Source: Methanobacteriota archaeon (lineage in GTDB: Archaea > Thermoplasmatota > Poseidoniia > Poseidoniales > Poseidoniaceae). Taken from it: a stretch of DNA of 42,157 nt. The notes below the pieces were generated by a model. That model worked only from the letters and a program-made list of their open reading frames with translations, was not told the DNA's origin and searched no databases. Location: NCBI GenBank assembly GCA_002710205.1, contig PAJN01000040.1, forward strand, positions 29,688 to 71,844, in the 5' to 3' direction. The position numbers were made by a program, and so were the translations under genes. Every line of letters starts with the position of its first letter. The first letter of the stretch is position 1. Of the stretch, positions 24,390 to 32,978 are shown in pieces.

Positions 24390-27300
24390 GTGCGGTCGTA
24401 TCATCAGCAACCTGTGAACCTTGCGCATGTTGCCAGGCTTGGTATTCGGCCATCTGGCGATTATATTCATCTAATTGCCTCTGATACTCTTCCATTGGGT
24501 CTTCTGCAACTTGTGTGGTTGCAGGTGGCCCTGCGAATGCTGTTGCGGGTGGCCCTTGAATTGGAATATCTTCAGTGTAATCAGCGCCTTCAAATTCGTC
24601 ATCATCGTCCTCATAATCTTCATCACTTCTCCGAAGAATAAATATTACAATTACAGCAATTAGGACTAATCCTCCTATTCCAGATGCAATTACCATTCCT
24701 GACAATCCCTCTTCAGAAGTTGGTTTCTCCCATGTTACTTGCTGATTGACTACATGCATTATTCGAGAATCAGTACCATTGATGTGTATAGCAATGCTAC
24801 CTGAATATTCTCCAGATTCTCTTATGATTTCACATCTCATGTCGTGCTTTTGCGTTGTCAAGTGTCCAGAACTCATTTCTACACGTGAACTTGCAAGATG
24901 GATTGTATTCCCGTCGCAAATTACTCCCCATCCATCCGGTGCTTTTGCACTGACTTCGAAGATCTCTGTTTGAGTAGAAGTAGATGATAGGTTGATCCAG
25001 ATGATTCCGCTGGAACCTTGTCCGATTAATTCATTGATTTCTTTTACTTCTTGCAGCTCAACATTTCTTCTTTCTCCAACCATTAAAGCCGCAGATACGG
25101 TTTTCAAAATAGGCCTGCCAATCTCGTCCATTCCACCCTCCAATTCTATCGTTGCCGATATTATTGTGTTCAGATCACAATCTGGAGTTATGATGACGTC
25201 TACAAATAAATCAATTGATTCGGTGGCGCCTAAATTCAAATTTATCCACTCTCCTGATCCTTTTGACAAGCCATTAGATGTGGAAAGGAATCCTATTACC
25301 CCTTCAGTTGGTGGCGATGTTTGAATGACTAATCGCGCACGGATACTAGAATCTGCAGCATTACCAATATTCCATGCAGTGGCGTTGAACGAGTATGTTG
25401 AATTTGTTTCTACTACACTTTCTCCTGCGAATCCATCTAACCTCGGATGTCGAATTGTTTCAGTTATCGCCTCAAACATCACCAAATTGTCTGAATTATT
25501 GATGTCTAGACCGCCCTCGGGTTCAACAGATATTGTGATTTCATGAAACTCTCCGGGAGCTTCAAGTGAGGGTAGAATGATCCAAATATCTACAATTTTC
25601 ACATTTTCTAGATCGTAAGATACCGAAAGAGGAATTCCTTGAGTAACATTTGCTCCATCAACTAGTGCCCACCATTCCCAACTCTCAGAACTCCACGGCA
25701 AATCTAGAATTGCGGTTTCTGGGCCATTACCACTATTTGTTACTTCAACTGTAACCTGTAAAGGTATGCCTGGAGTAAGTGTGGTAGGTGAATCGATTAT
25801 TGAAATCGACAAATCATGTAATGAATTAACACGTAAACCTTGCCAAGAATTACCTATGATTAAATCTCCAGAGCGCATAGATAGCGCCTTGGGTGAAATC
25901 ATTGGTCCAAGGTCTTCGGCTTGGGCATTTATTGGAGCAGTAATTCTAACTGTGAATGTAGATGATGAACCGGGCGAGATTGCTAAATCAGGAGAATTAA
26001 GCAATTCTACAGTCCACCCCGTAATTTCTGTGTAGTCAATTTGTGGTTGGAAAATATCAATTCGAGTGGCATTATTCCAAATTCTAAATGTCACATCATT
26101 GCTATTTCCTGCATCTATGTATTGGTAACCTTGAGTTTCTGAATCAACATTGATTTCAGCGTCACTAGTCATAGCCGCAGCAACTTCAATCGACTTTGTG
26201 TCAAATCTTCTCGAGTCATTGGTGCTCGTAGCTGTTAGCCATGTTTCAGCCGTCATGTCGGGTTCAACACCATTTGGAATAGTAGTTGTCAACCAAATTT
26301 GCTTAGGTGTATCCACGCGTACCAATATGTCTGTCGATTGATTCCATGCTAATCCAATACTCCATCCATTTGGCACATTCTTATCTTCAACGCTGATTGT
26401 GAAAACATCTGTTGCTTCCCCTATGTTTTCTATTGTGACAGGGAAACTACATGTGTCACCTGGTGCGCACCTAGGGGTAAATTCTGGAATGATGATATTT
26501 GGCAGTCTGTCTGGTAGAATTTTGATCATTGTCTGAACGCCACTTTGGATATCTGAATATGCATTTGAAGTCACATTAACTGTAACAGGAATGTTACCCT
26601 GAGTTGAGTTTTCATCCACAAGTACGCGTAAATCAAATTGTCTTGATTCTCCTGGCAATAACTCGATGCCTGATGAACCAATACTTGCCCCATTTGGATA
26701 TGCAAAGTAGTGAGTCCAGTTGTTCGGCACTCCACTGGCAGTAGGCGTATATCTTGCAGAAATGTTGCCTGTGTTTGTCATTTCTAGACGAGTTGTAGAC
26801 CAATCTCCAGGAAGTCCACCTAAGGTTGCAACTCCACTAGTTTGAATTTGATATTCTTGTTTTTTAGCAGCCTGGTCATAGATTATTACTAATTCATCAA
26901 TCCAATAACCAATATCGTTTCCACTAGCATCGGAAGTAAAAGTGAATCTCAATTGACTTGTGGAATGAAAATGCGAGTTATCAACCGGTATGAGCGGAGA
27001 ATTCTTTCCGTTATACCCAGTAGAAAAAGTGTTCCAACTCAATCCATCTAGGAAATTATTGTCGACCACATTTTGCATCGTAAAGGTTTCATCCCATGCT
27101 CCAGTATCATCTTTGATGTATCCTTTCATCTGGTCTCCAGAGCCGGCTCCTCCTGTGTAGAAGAATGAGTAACCAATGGCTGCATTATGTCCATTGACAT
27201 CGTCGGCCATATTGAAAACTGGACTGGTTAATGTCGAAGTTGTCATAGAAGAATAAGTAGAATATTGTCCATTTCCTACATGGAAAGCACTGGACTGAGA

Positions 27301-27888
27301 AATGTAAGCCTCAGAATTAATTTTCCATTCGCCAGTGGCAGTCCATTGAGATAAATCAACGCAGTTGTCATAGTAATAGGCAACAGTCATGTGTCTCGAT
27401 TGTTGATTGTTAGATGTATCATCATCACCGACTGAGTTGCTAACAGATATGGATAGTGTGTGGTTTCCAGAATAATATGGCGTCCATAATACATCAAGTG
27501 ATGCTGAAGACGAACCAGAAATGGGGCTAATTCCTCTGGTTGTATTTAACAATTCAAAGCGAGTATATTCGTTATGCAAGACAAGTATCTCGACATCGAC
27601 AAATCCAGATTGAACAGTTCCTAAATTTTCGATTACTATGTTTATATTCATTTCAACTCCAACAACGCCATCAGTAACATACAGCATTTCTGGCTTATTG
27701 AAACCAGGAATTGGATAATTCGATGAGAACATTTGATACAGAGATTGATTCGTTGTATCTGGATAGGTTATCGAGATGTCTGTAACATCGAGATCCACGT
27801 TAACTGCACGGCCAGAAGTCGCACTTACCATTGGCAAGGAAGAAGAAAGTAATAGCGCGATGAGGAGAATAGGTGCTACTCTTTTCAT
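24382..27888 (-). CDS. Large secreted surface protein with C-terminal membrane anchor
   Basis: 1168 residues from ATG 27888, which begins a clear signal peptide (RVAPILLIALLLSSSLPMVSA). The outside part is beta-rich with repeated CARDB/NEW3-like modules, such as VTVEVTNSGNGPETAILDLPW and VIENLGTVQSGFVDVEILV. An apparent lectin- or MAM-like domain lies early (SQWTATGEWKINSEAY). A single transmembrane helix follows near the C-terminus (IASGIGGLVLIAVIVIFIL), then RRSDEDYEDDDDEFE, an acidic cytoplasmic tail and a Gln/Tyr-rich coiled stretch (EEYQRQLDEYNRQM). Likely a cell-surface or adhesion protein. It is third-last in a four-gene operon with the upstream two-helix protein and the small membrane and PqqD-like genes. 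Confidence 0.8.
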   Translation of the reverse strand: MKRVAPILLIALLLSSSLPMVSATSGRAVNVDLDVTDISITYPDTTNQSLYQMFSSNYPIPGFNKPEMLYVTDGVVGVEMNINIVIENLGTVQSGFVDVEILVLHNEYTRFELLNTTRGISPISGSSSASLDVLWTPYYSGNHTLSISVSNSVGDDDTSNNQQSRHMTVAYYYDNCVDLSQWTATGEWKINSEAYISQSSAFHVGNGQYSTYSSMTTSTLTSPVFNMADDVNGHNAAIGYSFFYTGGAGSGDQMKGYIKDDTGAWDETFTMQNVVDNNFLDGLSWNTFSTGYNGKNSPLIPVDNSHFHSTSQLRFTFTSDASGNDIGYWIDELVIIYDQAAKKQEYQIQTSGVATLGGLPGDWSTTRLEMTNTGNISARYTPTASGVPNNWTHYFAYPNGASIGSSGIELLPGESRQFDLRVLVDENSTQGNIPVTVNVTSNAYSDIQSGVQTMIKILPDRLPNIIIPEFTPRCAPGDTCSFPVTIENIGEATDVFTISVEDKNVPNGWSIGLAWNQSTDILVRVDTPKQIWLTTTIPNGVEPDMTAETWLTATSTNDSRRFDTKSIEVAAAMTSDAEINVDSETQGYQYIDAGNSNDVTFRIWNNATRIDIFQPQIDYTEITGWTVELLNSPDLAISPGSSSTFTVRITAPINAQAEDLGPMISPKALSMRSGDLIIGNSWQGLRVNSLHDLSISIIDSPTTLTPGIPLQVTVEVTNSGNGPETAILDLPWSSESWEWWALVDGANVTQGIPLSVSYDLENVKIVDIWIILPSLEAPGEFHEITISVEPEGGLDINNSDNLVMFEAITETIRHPRLDGFAGESVVETNSTYSFNATAWNIGNAADSSIRARLVIQTSPPTEGVIGFLSTSNGLSKGSGEWINLNLGATESIDLFVDVIITPDCDLNTIISATIELEGGMDEIGRPILKTVSAALMVGERRNVELQEVKEINELIGQGSSGIIWINLSSTSTQTEIFEVSAKAPDGWGVICDGNTIHLASSRVEMSSGHLTTQKHDMRCEIIRESGEYSGSIAIHINGTDSRIMHVVNQQVTWEKPTSEEGLSGMVIASGIGGLVLIAVIVIFILRRSDEDYEDDDDEFEGADYTEDIPIQGPPATAFAGPPATTQVAEDPMEEYQRQLDEYNRQMAEYQAWQHAQGSQVADDTTAHE

Positions 27889-27932
27889 GGGCCTCGTATA
27901 GCCACAGTACATCAATGAATATGACACCTTCG

Positions 27933-28763
27933 CTATTCTTGTTCTAAAGAGGATTTAGCAGCCTCGAGTTTAACGTCAAGTTTCTTTTGCTTAGCTTGTG
28001 CAGCCCAGTATATGATGAATGATGGCCCAAGTACCATTACGAAGCAACCAATTACGGCAGCCAAGGCCCACATAAATTCAGTAGCAGCATCTATCTCAAA
28101 TTGTTTAACTTCGCCTAGTTCTTCATTTACTTGAGTCAATGAAATCGTGGGACTAACTTCTCGATTGCCACTTTCGATAACTGTGATGCGAACTAATGTG
28201 GACTCGAAGTCGGTGTAGATTATGCCTTGTGCTTTGTCAGTGGCTTCGTCCAGCGAATCTGCATATAGTGAACCTTTGCCTCTAAGTGCAGGATCGGGGT
28301 CTGTTAGCGCAATTATACCTGTTACCTCTGATGTAATGTTTACAGTATGCTCTTCAAGTTGTTTGCAAGACTCTGAACAAGAGAACTCTTCTGCATCAGG
28401 ATTTCCTAGGTCTGGATGACTGAATAACCCAGCAGCATTCGAAATTGAAATTGTAGAACCTACTGATAACATTTCTCCACTTACATTAACCCAAGTTAAG
28501 TTTGTACCATTCAAATCTGCATCCCACGTCCAAATAGTTCGGTTTTCTTCAGAATCGTAATATTTTTCCACATTATCCAATACTACTTCAGACTCATTAG
28601 ATTCAGACTCATAGATGTAAACTTCAGTGTCGATTGTGGCTCCATATACGGCATATGCTAGCAGGAAAATGAGCGTTAACCCCATGCCGATTAGTGTACG
28701 CAACAGGTTGGGGTTTTGAGCCAGTGCTTTGCGCATGTTTGAGCCCAAAGTAGAGTCATTCAA
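27933..28763 (-). CDS. Two-helix membrane protein with extracellular domain
   Basis: 276 residues with one membrane helix near the N-terminus (LIGMGLTLIFLLAYAVYG, about 24-41) and another near residue 230-252 (ALAAVIGCFVMVLGPSFIIYW). The part between is outside the cell, acidic, and contains a Cys pair in FSCSESCKQLEE that could form a disulphide. The C-terminal 25 residues are charged and cytoplasmic. Unrecognised. It is 44 bases upstream of the large surface-protein gene and may help assemble or anchor it. The ATG at 28763 is used here; an ATG at 28736 is possible. Confidence 0.65.
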   Translation of the reverse strand: MNDSTLGSNMRKALAQNPNLLRTLIGMGLTLIFLLAYAVYGATIDTEVYIYESESNESEVVLDNVEKYYDSEENRTIWTWDADLNGTNLTWVNVSGEMLSVGSTISISNAAGLFSHPDLGNPDAEEFSCSESCKQLEEHTVNITSEVTGIIALTDPDPALRGKGSLYADSLDEATDKAQGIIYTDFESTLVRITVIESGNREVSPTISLTQVNEELGEVKQFEIDAATEFMWALAAVIGCFVMVLGPSFIIYWAAQAKQKKLDVKLEAAKSSLEQE

Positions 28764-28833
28764 GAACCCTACTGCACATGCCCCGCAGTGCCCTCTTCTG
28801 AATCATCATTCTAATGTGTGCGAACAGTGCCAT

Positions 28834-28840
28834 TGATATA
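28834..28840 (+). promoter_or_regulatory. Putative TATA box of the ribosomal protein cluster
   Basis: TGATATA followed by GGGGAG lies about 35-41 bases upstream of the rps19e ATG at 28875, suggesting a leader of about ten bases. It sits in the short divergent region between the membrane-protein operon and the ribosomal cluster. Confidence 0.35.
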
Positions 28841-28874
28841 GGGGAGTTAGGTCGGCAAGTTGCTTGGTGCTACG

Positions 28875-29366
28875 ATGACGACGTTTTACGATGTCCCTGC
28901 TGACTTGTTGAACTCAGCTGTTGCTGATAAATTATCCGGGATGGAAGTTATTTCCCGTCCGCAGTGGGCTGATTACGTTAAAACCGGAATCCACCGCGAG
29001 CGTCCTCCTACCCAAACCAACTGGTGGGAGATGCGCTGTGCTGCACTTCTTCGCAAGGTTGGTCGAGAAGGACCAATCGGAGTAAATTCACTCGCTCAGG
29101 CATATGGTGGAAAGAAGGATAACGGCTCCAATCCACACACCCCAGCAATGGGTAGCCGCCATATTATTCGTACAGCACTTCAACAATTGAGCGATGCTGG
29201 CCTTATCACAATGAAAGAAACAAAGACTGTTCAATCCGTTGATGGCGATCAGAAACTCTACTCTGGCAGAGTAATCACGGGAGCAGGACACAAGTTACTC
29301 GATGAAGTCGCTCATTCTGTTCGTGAAGCAGCAGAAGAGGCTTATCCAGGTCTTGCCAAGTATTGA
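28875..29366 (+). CDS. rps19e: 30S ribosomal protein S19e
   Basis: A small-subunit protein found in archaea and eukaryotes. The 163 residues include the family stretches MTTFYDVPADLLNSAVADKL at the N-terminus, WADYVKTGIHRERPP, WWEMRCAALLRKV and YGGKKDNGSNP, followed by the helix IIRTALQQLSDAGLI. I chose ATG 28875; the open frame extends back to a TTG at 28860. First gene of the ribosomal cluster. Confidence 0.96.
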   Translation: MTTFYDVPADLLNSAVADKLSGMEVISRPQWADYVKTGIHRERPPTQTNWWEMRCAALLRKVGREGPIGVNSLAQAYGGKKDNGSNPHTPAMGSRHIIRTALQQLSDAGLITMKETKTVQSVDGDQKLYSGRVITGAGHKLLDEVAHSVREAAEEAYPGLAKY

Positions 29367-29388
29367 TGGATGTGAGGAAGTGACAACC

Positions 29389-29748
29389 ATGGCTCAATCT
29401 TCTGACGATGAACTAGCCAATTTGCGTGCTCAACGCATGGCTCAGATTCAAGCTCAGTTGGAGGAGCAAGCTGCAGCACAAGCTGATGCAGAACTTCAGC
29501 AAGAAACTCAACAAGCCGCAATGGCAGAATTAGACGGTGCTATGAAGATAATCCTTACTCCTGAGGCACGTTCCAGACTAGCAAGTTTGAATTTGGTAAA
29601 TCCAGAACTAACAACTCGTGTAAAAACACATTTGGCAACACTATCAAGCGAAAATAGAATCGCAACCCCTGTCAATGATATCCAACTCAAGCGAATCCTT
29701 GGTGGCCTTTCAGAAGGTCGAAGAGAGACTAGCATTCGAAGAATCTGA
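29389..29748 (+). CDS. PDCD5/TFAR19-like DNA-binding protein
   Basis: A 119-residue archaeal homologue of the programmed cell death 5 protein. Seen: a charged, Gln/Ala-rich N-terminal helix (LRAQRMAQIQAQLEEQAAAQ) and the core stretches ILTPEARSRLASLNLVNPEL and VNDIQLKRILGGLSEGRRE. The family binds DNA in vitro and sits regularly next to rps19e and rpl39e in archaea, as here. The ATG at 29389 begins the conserved protein; the open frame upstream of it overlaps rps19e. Confidence 0.93.
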   Translation: MAQSSDDELANLRAQRMAQIQAQLEEQAAAQADAELQQETQQAAMAELDGAMKIILTPEARSRLASLNLVNPELTTRVKTHLATLSSENRIATPVNDIQLKRILGGLSEGRRETSIRRI

Positions 29749-29757
29749 GGTGAAAAT

Positions 29758-29913
29758 ATGTCACGTAACAAGCCAGCTGCAAAAAAGATCCGCTTACTAA
29801 AAGCAGGCAAACAGAACCGCCGTGTTCCTGTTTGGGTCATGCTGAAGACTTCGCGAAACACAGTTTCTCACCCAAAGCGCCACCACTGGAGGCGCTCCAA
29901 ATTACAGAGGTGA
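29758..29913 (+). CDS. rpl39e: 50S ribosomal protein L39e
   Basis: This 51-residue, highly basic protein lines the ribosomal exit tunnel in archaea and eukaryotes. Translation reads [20 protein letters not shown], continuing with [14 protein letters not shown] and ending in [12 protein letters not shown], the normal L39e pattern. A GAGGTGA ribosome-binding site precedes the ATG. The family length is about 51, so it is complete. Confidence 0.96.
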   Translation: MSRNKPAAKKIRLLKAGKQNRRVPVWVMLKTSRNTVSHPKRHHWRRSKLQR

Positions 29914-29918
29914 AATGA

Positions 29919-30194
29919 ATGGCACGCGCAGCAGTTAGTGAATTGGTTGTTCCTTTGAGGAACGCATGGAACATTACTCGTTACAAGAGAGCACCTAGAG
30001 CAATTCAAATTATCAAGAATGAGGTAGTGAAGCACCTCAAGGTTCGTGAAGATGAAGAAGTGTGGATTGACCCATCGGTCAACGAAGCGATTTGGTCAAG
30101 AGGAATTGAAAACCCTCCGAGAAAAATCCGTCTGCAGATTACTCGTCACGACGAGCCAGATATCCCTATTGAAGTCAAATTATTGGAGGAGTGA
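29919..30194 (+). CDS. rpl31e: 50S ribosomal protein L31e
   Basis: A large-subunit protein near the tunnel exit, 91 residues. Seen: [19 protein letters not shown] (10-28), then [35 protein letters not shown] and RKIRLQITR. Normal archaeal length. The ATG at 29919 follows GAGGTGAA in the end of rpl39e; an ATG four bases earlier is out of frame. Confidence 0.96.
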   Translation: MARAAVSELVVPLRNAWNITRYKRAPRAIQIIKNEVVKHLKVREDEEVWIDPSVNEAIWSRGIENPPRKIRLQITRHDEPDIPIEVKLLEE

Positions 30195-30196
30195 AA

Positions 30197-30388
30197 ATGG
30201 GTAACATTAGGCCAACATTCATCAAACTACGTGCGATTATTCTTTGTGAAGAACATGGTGAGAAATTCACAGATGACTTCGACCATAACAAAAAGATGGT
30301 AGAGCAATTGACCGATGTAGAATCAAAGAAGTTGCGAAATTGGATTGCTGGGTATGTAACTAGATACCGTCAGCGCCGCACAGACTGA
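30197..30388 (+). CDS. rps17e: 30S ribosomal protein S17e
   Basis: A 63-residue small-subunit protein of archaea and eukaryotes. Seen: [13 protein letters not shown] at the start, [18 protein letters not shown] and [18 protein letters not shown] at the end. The open frame starts at a GTG two codons earlier (30191), but the ATG at 30197 fits the family N-terminus. It is two bases downstream of rpl31e. In many archaea other genes such as eIF6 follow rpl31e, so this order differs from the common one. Confidence 0.93.
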   Translation: MGNIRPTFIKLRAIILCEEHGEKFTDDFDHNKKMVEQLTDVESKKLRNWIAGYVTRYRQRRTD

Positions 30389-30397
30389 GGCTCTAGA

Positions 30398-30601
30398 ATG
30401 GCGATTCGAGTCGCCTGGGATAGAACCCCTGTCAGTATTCATGGCAGTAAAGATGAATTATCCATGCTTATTTCTCATTTGCGTAACAAACATGGTTTTC
30501 GTAAACATTCGATTATCATGCCTGATAGAGAGAATGATGAGGAAGCGGTTGTTTTCCTCTATGCCGCTTGTGACCCTCGCTGGATTGCGGAGGTCATGTG
30601 A
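30398..30601 (+). CDS. Small hypothetical protein in the ribosomal cluster
   Basis: 67 residues, unrecognised. It starts MAIRVAWDRTPVSIHGSKDE, has a helical His/Lys-rich middle (LISHLRNKHGFRKHSIIM) and ends in FLYAACDPRWIAEVM. No membrane segment or zinc site is visible. It lies nine bases after rps17e, and its stop overlaps the start of the methyltransferase gene (ATGTGATG), so it is probably translated. Its position suggests a ribosome- or tRNA-related job, which is inference only. Confidence 0.6.
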   Translation: MAIRVAWDRTPVSIHGSKDELSMLISHLRNKHGFRKHSIIMPDRENDEEAVVFLYAACDPRWIAEVM

Positions 30602-31428
30602 TGGGTGACAGAATGGATGTTCCTCTTCCAGAATCCAATTATGAACTGGATATTGTCCTGGTAGGCATAAATCACCCCGGAAATTTGGGTGCTGTTTGTC
30701 GAACGATGCTTAACCATGGTTTCAATCAACTTTCCTTAGTCAATCCTAATTGTTCTCCAGATGACGAGGAAGCTAGGAACAGAGCTAAGCATTCTGGAAG
30801 AATACTAGACACAGCAAGAACATACAATACTCTAGTGGATGCTGTATCAGATTCTTCTCTTGTAATCGGTACAAGTGGAAAGCGCGAGGTTGGTTCAAAG
30901 GTGCTAAAACGACATTTTGTCTTACCTTGGGAATTTGCAGAGATGCTAAGGGATTTTGAAGGCAAGGTTTCATTGATTTTTGGAGAGGAAGGCAAGGGCC
31001 TCTCAACAAGCGATTTAGATCGCTGTGATTTTTTGCTCACTCTTCCGACATGGGAAGGTTATCCCATTGCAAATTTGTCACAAGCGGTTGGTCATTGTGT
31101 TTACGAGTTACATCGTGATCGAGTTCTAAATGGTGAAAGTGTCAAAGGAGTACGTAAAGAAAGGTCCCTTTCACCTGAGTTAAGAAAAATTTTGAAACAA
31201 TCAATCGCAGAATTTTGCGATTCGCTTGATGGAGATAAGAACGATTTGATTTCTGATGTTTACGATAGAGTAATTTTACGCGGACTACCGATTGACTCTG
31301 AAGCAGAAAGGATGATTGGGGCTTTTGTTCAGGGGGCAACGGCTCTTCAAAAGCAATCAGGAGACCTTAATTGGCAGAGAGAGAGAAGGAAGAGAGTTAG
31401 GCCAGAAGATAATCAAAAATCACTGTAA
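30598..31428 (+). CDS. trmJ: TrmJ-like SPOUT tRNA 2'-O-methyltransferase
   Basis: Methylates the ribose 2'-OH of a tRNA nucleotide using S-adenosylmethionine; TrmJ acts at position 32. The three SPOUT motifs are clear: GINHPGNLGAVCRTMLNHGF (motif 1), LIFGEEGKGLS (motif 2) and PIANLSQAVGHCVYEL (motif 3). Behind the knot is a helical, basic C-terminal extension of about 90 residues, as in TrmJ. GTG 30598 or ATG 30601 may be the start; both overlap the preceding gene by a few bases. The ATGTGATG junction suggests coupled translation. Confidence 0.9.
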   Translation: MMGDRMDVPLPESNYELDIVLVGINHPGNLGAVCRTMLNHGFNQLSLVNPNCSPDDEEARNRAKHSGRILDTARTYNTLVDAVSDSSLVIGTSGKREVGSKVLKRHFVLPWEFAEMLRDFEGKVSLIFGEEGKGLSTSDLDRCDFLLTLPTWEGYPIANLSQAVGHCVYELHRDRVLNGESVKGVRKERSLSPELRKILKQSIAEFCDSLDGDKNDLISDVYDRVILRGLPIDSEAERMIGAFVQGATALQKQSGDLNWQRERRKRVRPEDNQKSL

Positions 31429-31441
31429 TTAGAGCCTAAAT

Positions 31442-31888
31442 TTATCTCTTACATTTTGCACTATTCGCACCATGTTCTCTGACAGTGACACTCTCAACCC
31501 AGCATCTATCGCCGTAATTATCTTCAATCAGTTTAGTAGAGTATTCCATGGCCATTTTGGCAAACATTTCTACCCCTGCGGATTCCACAATTACTAGGTC
31601 GATAATGCCATTTTGCTGCAGTGATTCGAATTCAGATAATTTGGGGTCATCTGAAGCAACTAATGTCTTGTGGTCGAAATTTTTCCTGAGCCAAGATTCC
31701 AAATCTTTGAGTCCACCAAAATCTACCACCCAATTTCTTTCATCTAATTCATTCGCTCCAAATTTAAATTCAAATTCTAGCGAGTAGCCATGTAAGAATT
31801 TACAGTGACTATCTGCTCGCCATTGCCTAAAAGCTGCAGAAAGTCCTCTTTCGTGTCCATATTTCTTCTTAGAAAAAAATCTAGTCAA
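31442..31888 (-). CDS. queD: QueD-like 6-carboxytetrahydropterin synthase, variant metal site
   Basis: Makes 6-carboxytetrahydropterin from dihydroneopterin triphosphate in preQ0 synthesis. Numbering is from TTG 31888, two bases past the queC stop and preceded by AGAGGTGAT; a GTG three codons earlier is possible. Seen: SHCKFLHGYS with the candidate catalytic Cys29 and His33, ELDERNWVVDFGGLK, and FDHKTLVASDDPKL. Two of the three usual zinc histidines are absent in their usual places: Phe20 replaces the His of SAAHR and Tyr35 that of HGH. The C-terminus VTVREHGANSAKCKR keeps the family's conserved Glu. Last gene of the preQ0 operon; 148 residues. Confidence 0.85.
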   Translation of the reverse strand: MTRFFSKKKYGHERGLSAAFRQWRADSHCKFLHGYSLEFEFKFGANELDERNWVVDFGGLKDLESWLRKNFDHKTLVASDDPKLSEFESLQQNGIIDLVIVESAGVEMFAKMAMEYSTKLIEDNYGDRCWVESVTVREHGANSAKCKR

Positions 31889-31889
31889 A

Positions 31890-32978
31890 TCAATCACCTC
31901 TAAAATTCAAACATATTGAGTTTATACAATATCGAGGACCTCTTGTTTCATGGAATAAATGGCCCAAATGTGAATCACATTTTGAACATCTTACTTCAAT
32001 TCTGACCATCCCATAACTAGTGTCCTTGAGTTGAGTAATTTCAGCATTAGACGCCTCTTCACTAAATGCAGGCCAACCGCAACCGGAATCAAATTTAGAA
32101 TCTGATGAAAATAGCAACTTATCACAGTCAGCGCAGTAATAATTTCCTTGCTCAAAATGCTTGTCATATTCTCCAGTATACGGCCTTTCAGTTCCATTTT
32201 GTTTCATTACATAATGGCGTAGTTGTGCCTTCAGTGCGCTTTCAAGGACTTCTTCCCACGATGACACATATTCTACAGGGTCCTTTCTGCCAATTGCATG
32301 GAATGCAAGAATTCGTTCGACATCTGCCCCACTAGTTCCGCTAGAGCGGCCATCCTTATCGGGATTGTATGAAGTGTTAGTGTTAGCGAAGACAGTATTA
32401 AAATCTAAGCCGATCTTTTTGCATGAAACCAAAGCATCCCTAAGAATAGTTTCCTTGTCTCCATCGATGTATGGAAGGTGGAATGAAACTTTCTCACTAT
32501 CCCAGTTTCCTACTGAAAATGCATTACCAATTGCATCATAGAACTCTGGCCTACAATCCGGATAAATAGCGTGGTCACCAGAGTGTACGCCCAATGCAAT
32601 GATAACATTAGTTTCTTCCTTCAATGCCACAGACAAAGCATACCCATAGAGGATAGATGAAAAAATGGCATTCCTGTTTGGAACTACTGTTGCTTTCATT
32701 TGCTCTTCTTCATAATGCCCTTCTGGAACATCAATTTCATCGCTCGTAAGAGCAGAATGAAACAATCCCATGGCTGACGACAAGTCTGCTATTTGGTGTT
32801 CTACTTCATGTCCTTCTTGTGATAAATATGCAATATTTGCCTTTGCCCTTTCAAGCTCAATATTGTGTTTTTGACCGTACTCATAGGATATGCAACTGAC
32901 TTTGTACCCTTTGGATAATAGATGGATTAACAATCCAGTGGAATCCATGCCTCCGCTTAATGCCATGACTGCACGCAT
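31890..32978 (-). CDS. queC: QueC-MsrB fusion: 7-cyano-7-deazaguanine synthase joined to methionine-R-sulfoxide reductase B
   Basis: One continuous frame of 362 residues from ATG 32978. Residues 1 to about 250 are QueC, which converts 7-carboxy-7-deazaguanine to preQ0 using ATP: SGGMDST pyrophosphate loop (8-14), YEYGQKHNIE, VVPNRNAIFSSI and GVHSGDHAIYPDCRPEF. The usual zinc motif near residue 203-219 has lost its cysteines: it reads SYNPDKDGRSSGTSGADV. Residues from about 250 onward are MsrB, which repairs oxidised methionine: NGTERPYTGEY, zinc pairs C282/C285 and C331/C334, SGCGWPAF, and RYCINS with catalytic C351. There is almost no linker. The ATG at 32978 shares a base with the queE stop. 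Confidence 0.9.
   Translation of the reverse strand: MRAVMALSGGMDSTGLLIHLLSKGYKVSCISYEYGQKHNIELERAKANIAYLSQEGHEVEHQIADLSSAMGLFHSALTSDEIDVPEGHYEEEQMKATVVPNRNAIFSSILYGYALSVALKEETNVIIALGVHSGDHAIYPDCRPEFYDAIGNAFSVGNWDSEKVSFHLPYIDGDKETILRDALVSCKKIGLDFNTVFANTNTSYNPDKDGRSSGTSGADVERILAFHAIGRKDPVEYVSSWEEVLESALKAQLRHYVMKQNGTERPYTGEYDKHFEQGNYYCADCDKLLFSSDSKFDSGCGWPAFSEEASNAEITQLKDTSYGMVRIEVRCSKCDSHLGHLFHETRGPRYCINSICLNFRGD

Noticed and set aside
24992-26341. Several plus-strand open frames opposite the surface-protein gene
   Set aside because: They show no motif or start signal and oppose one long coding frame with signal peptide and anchor.
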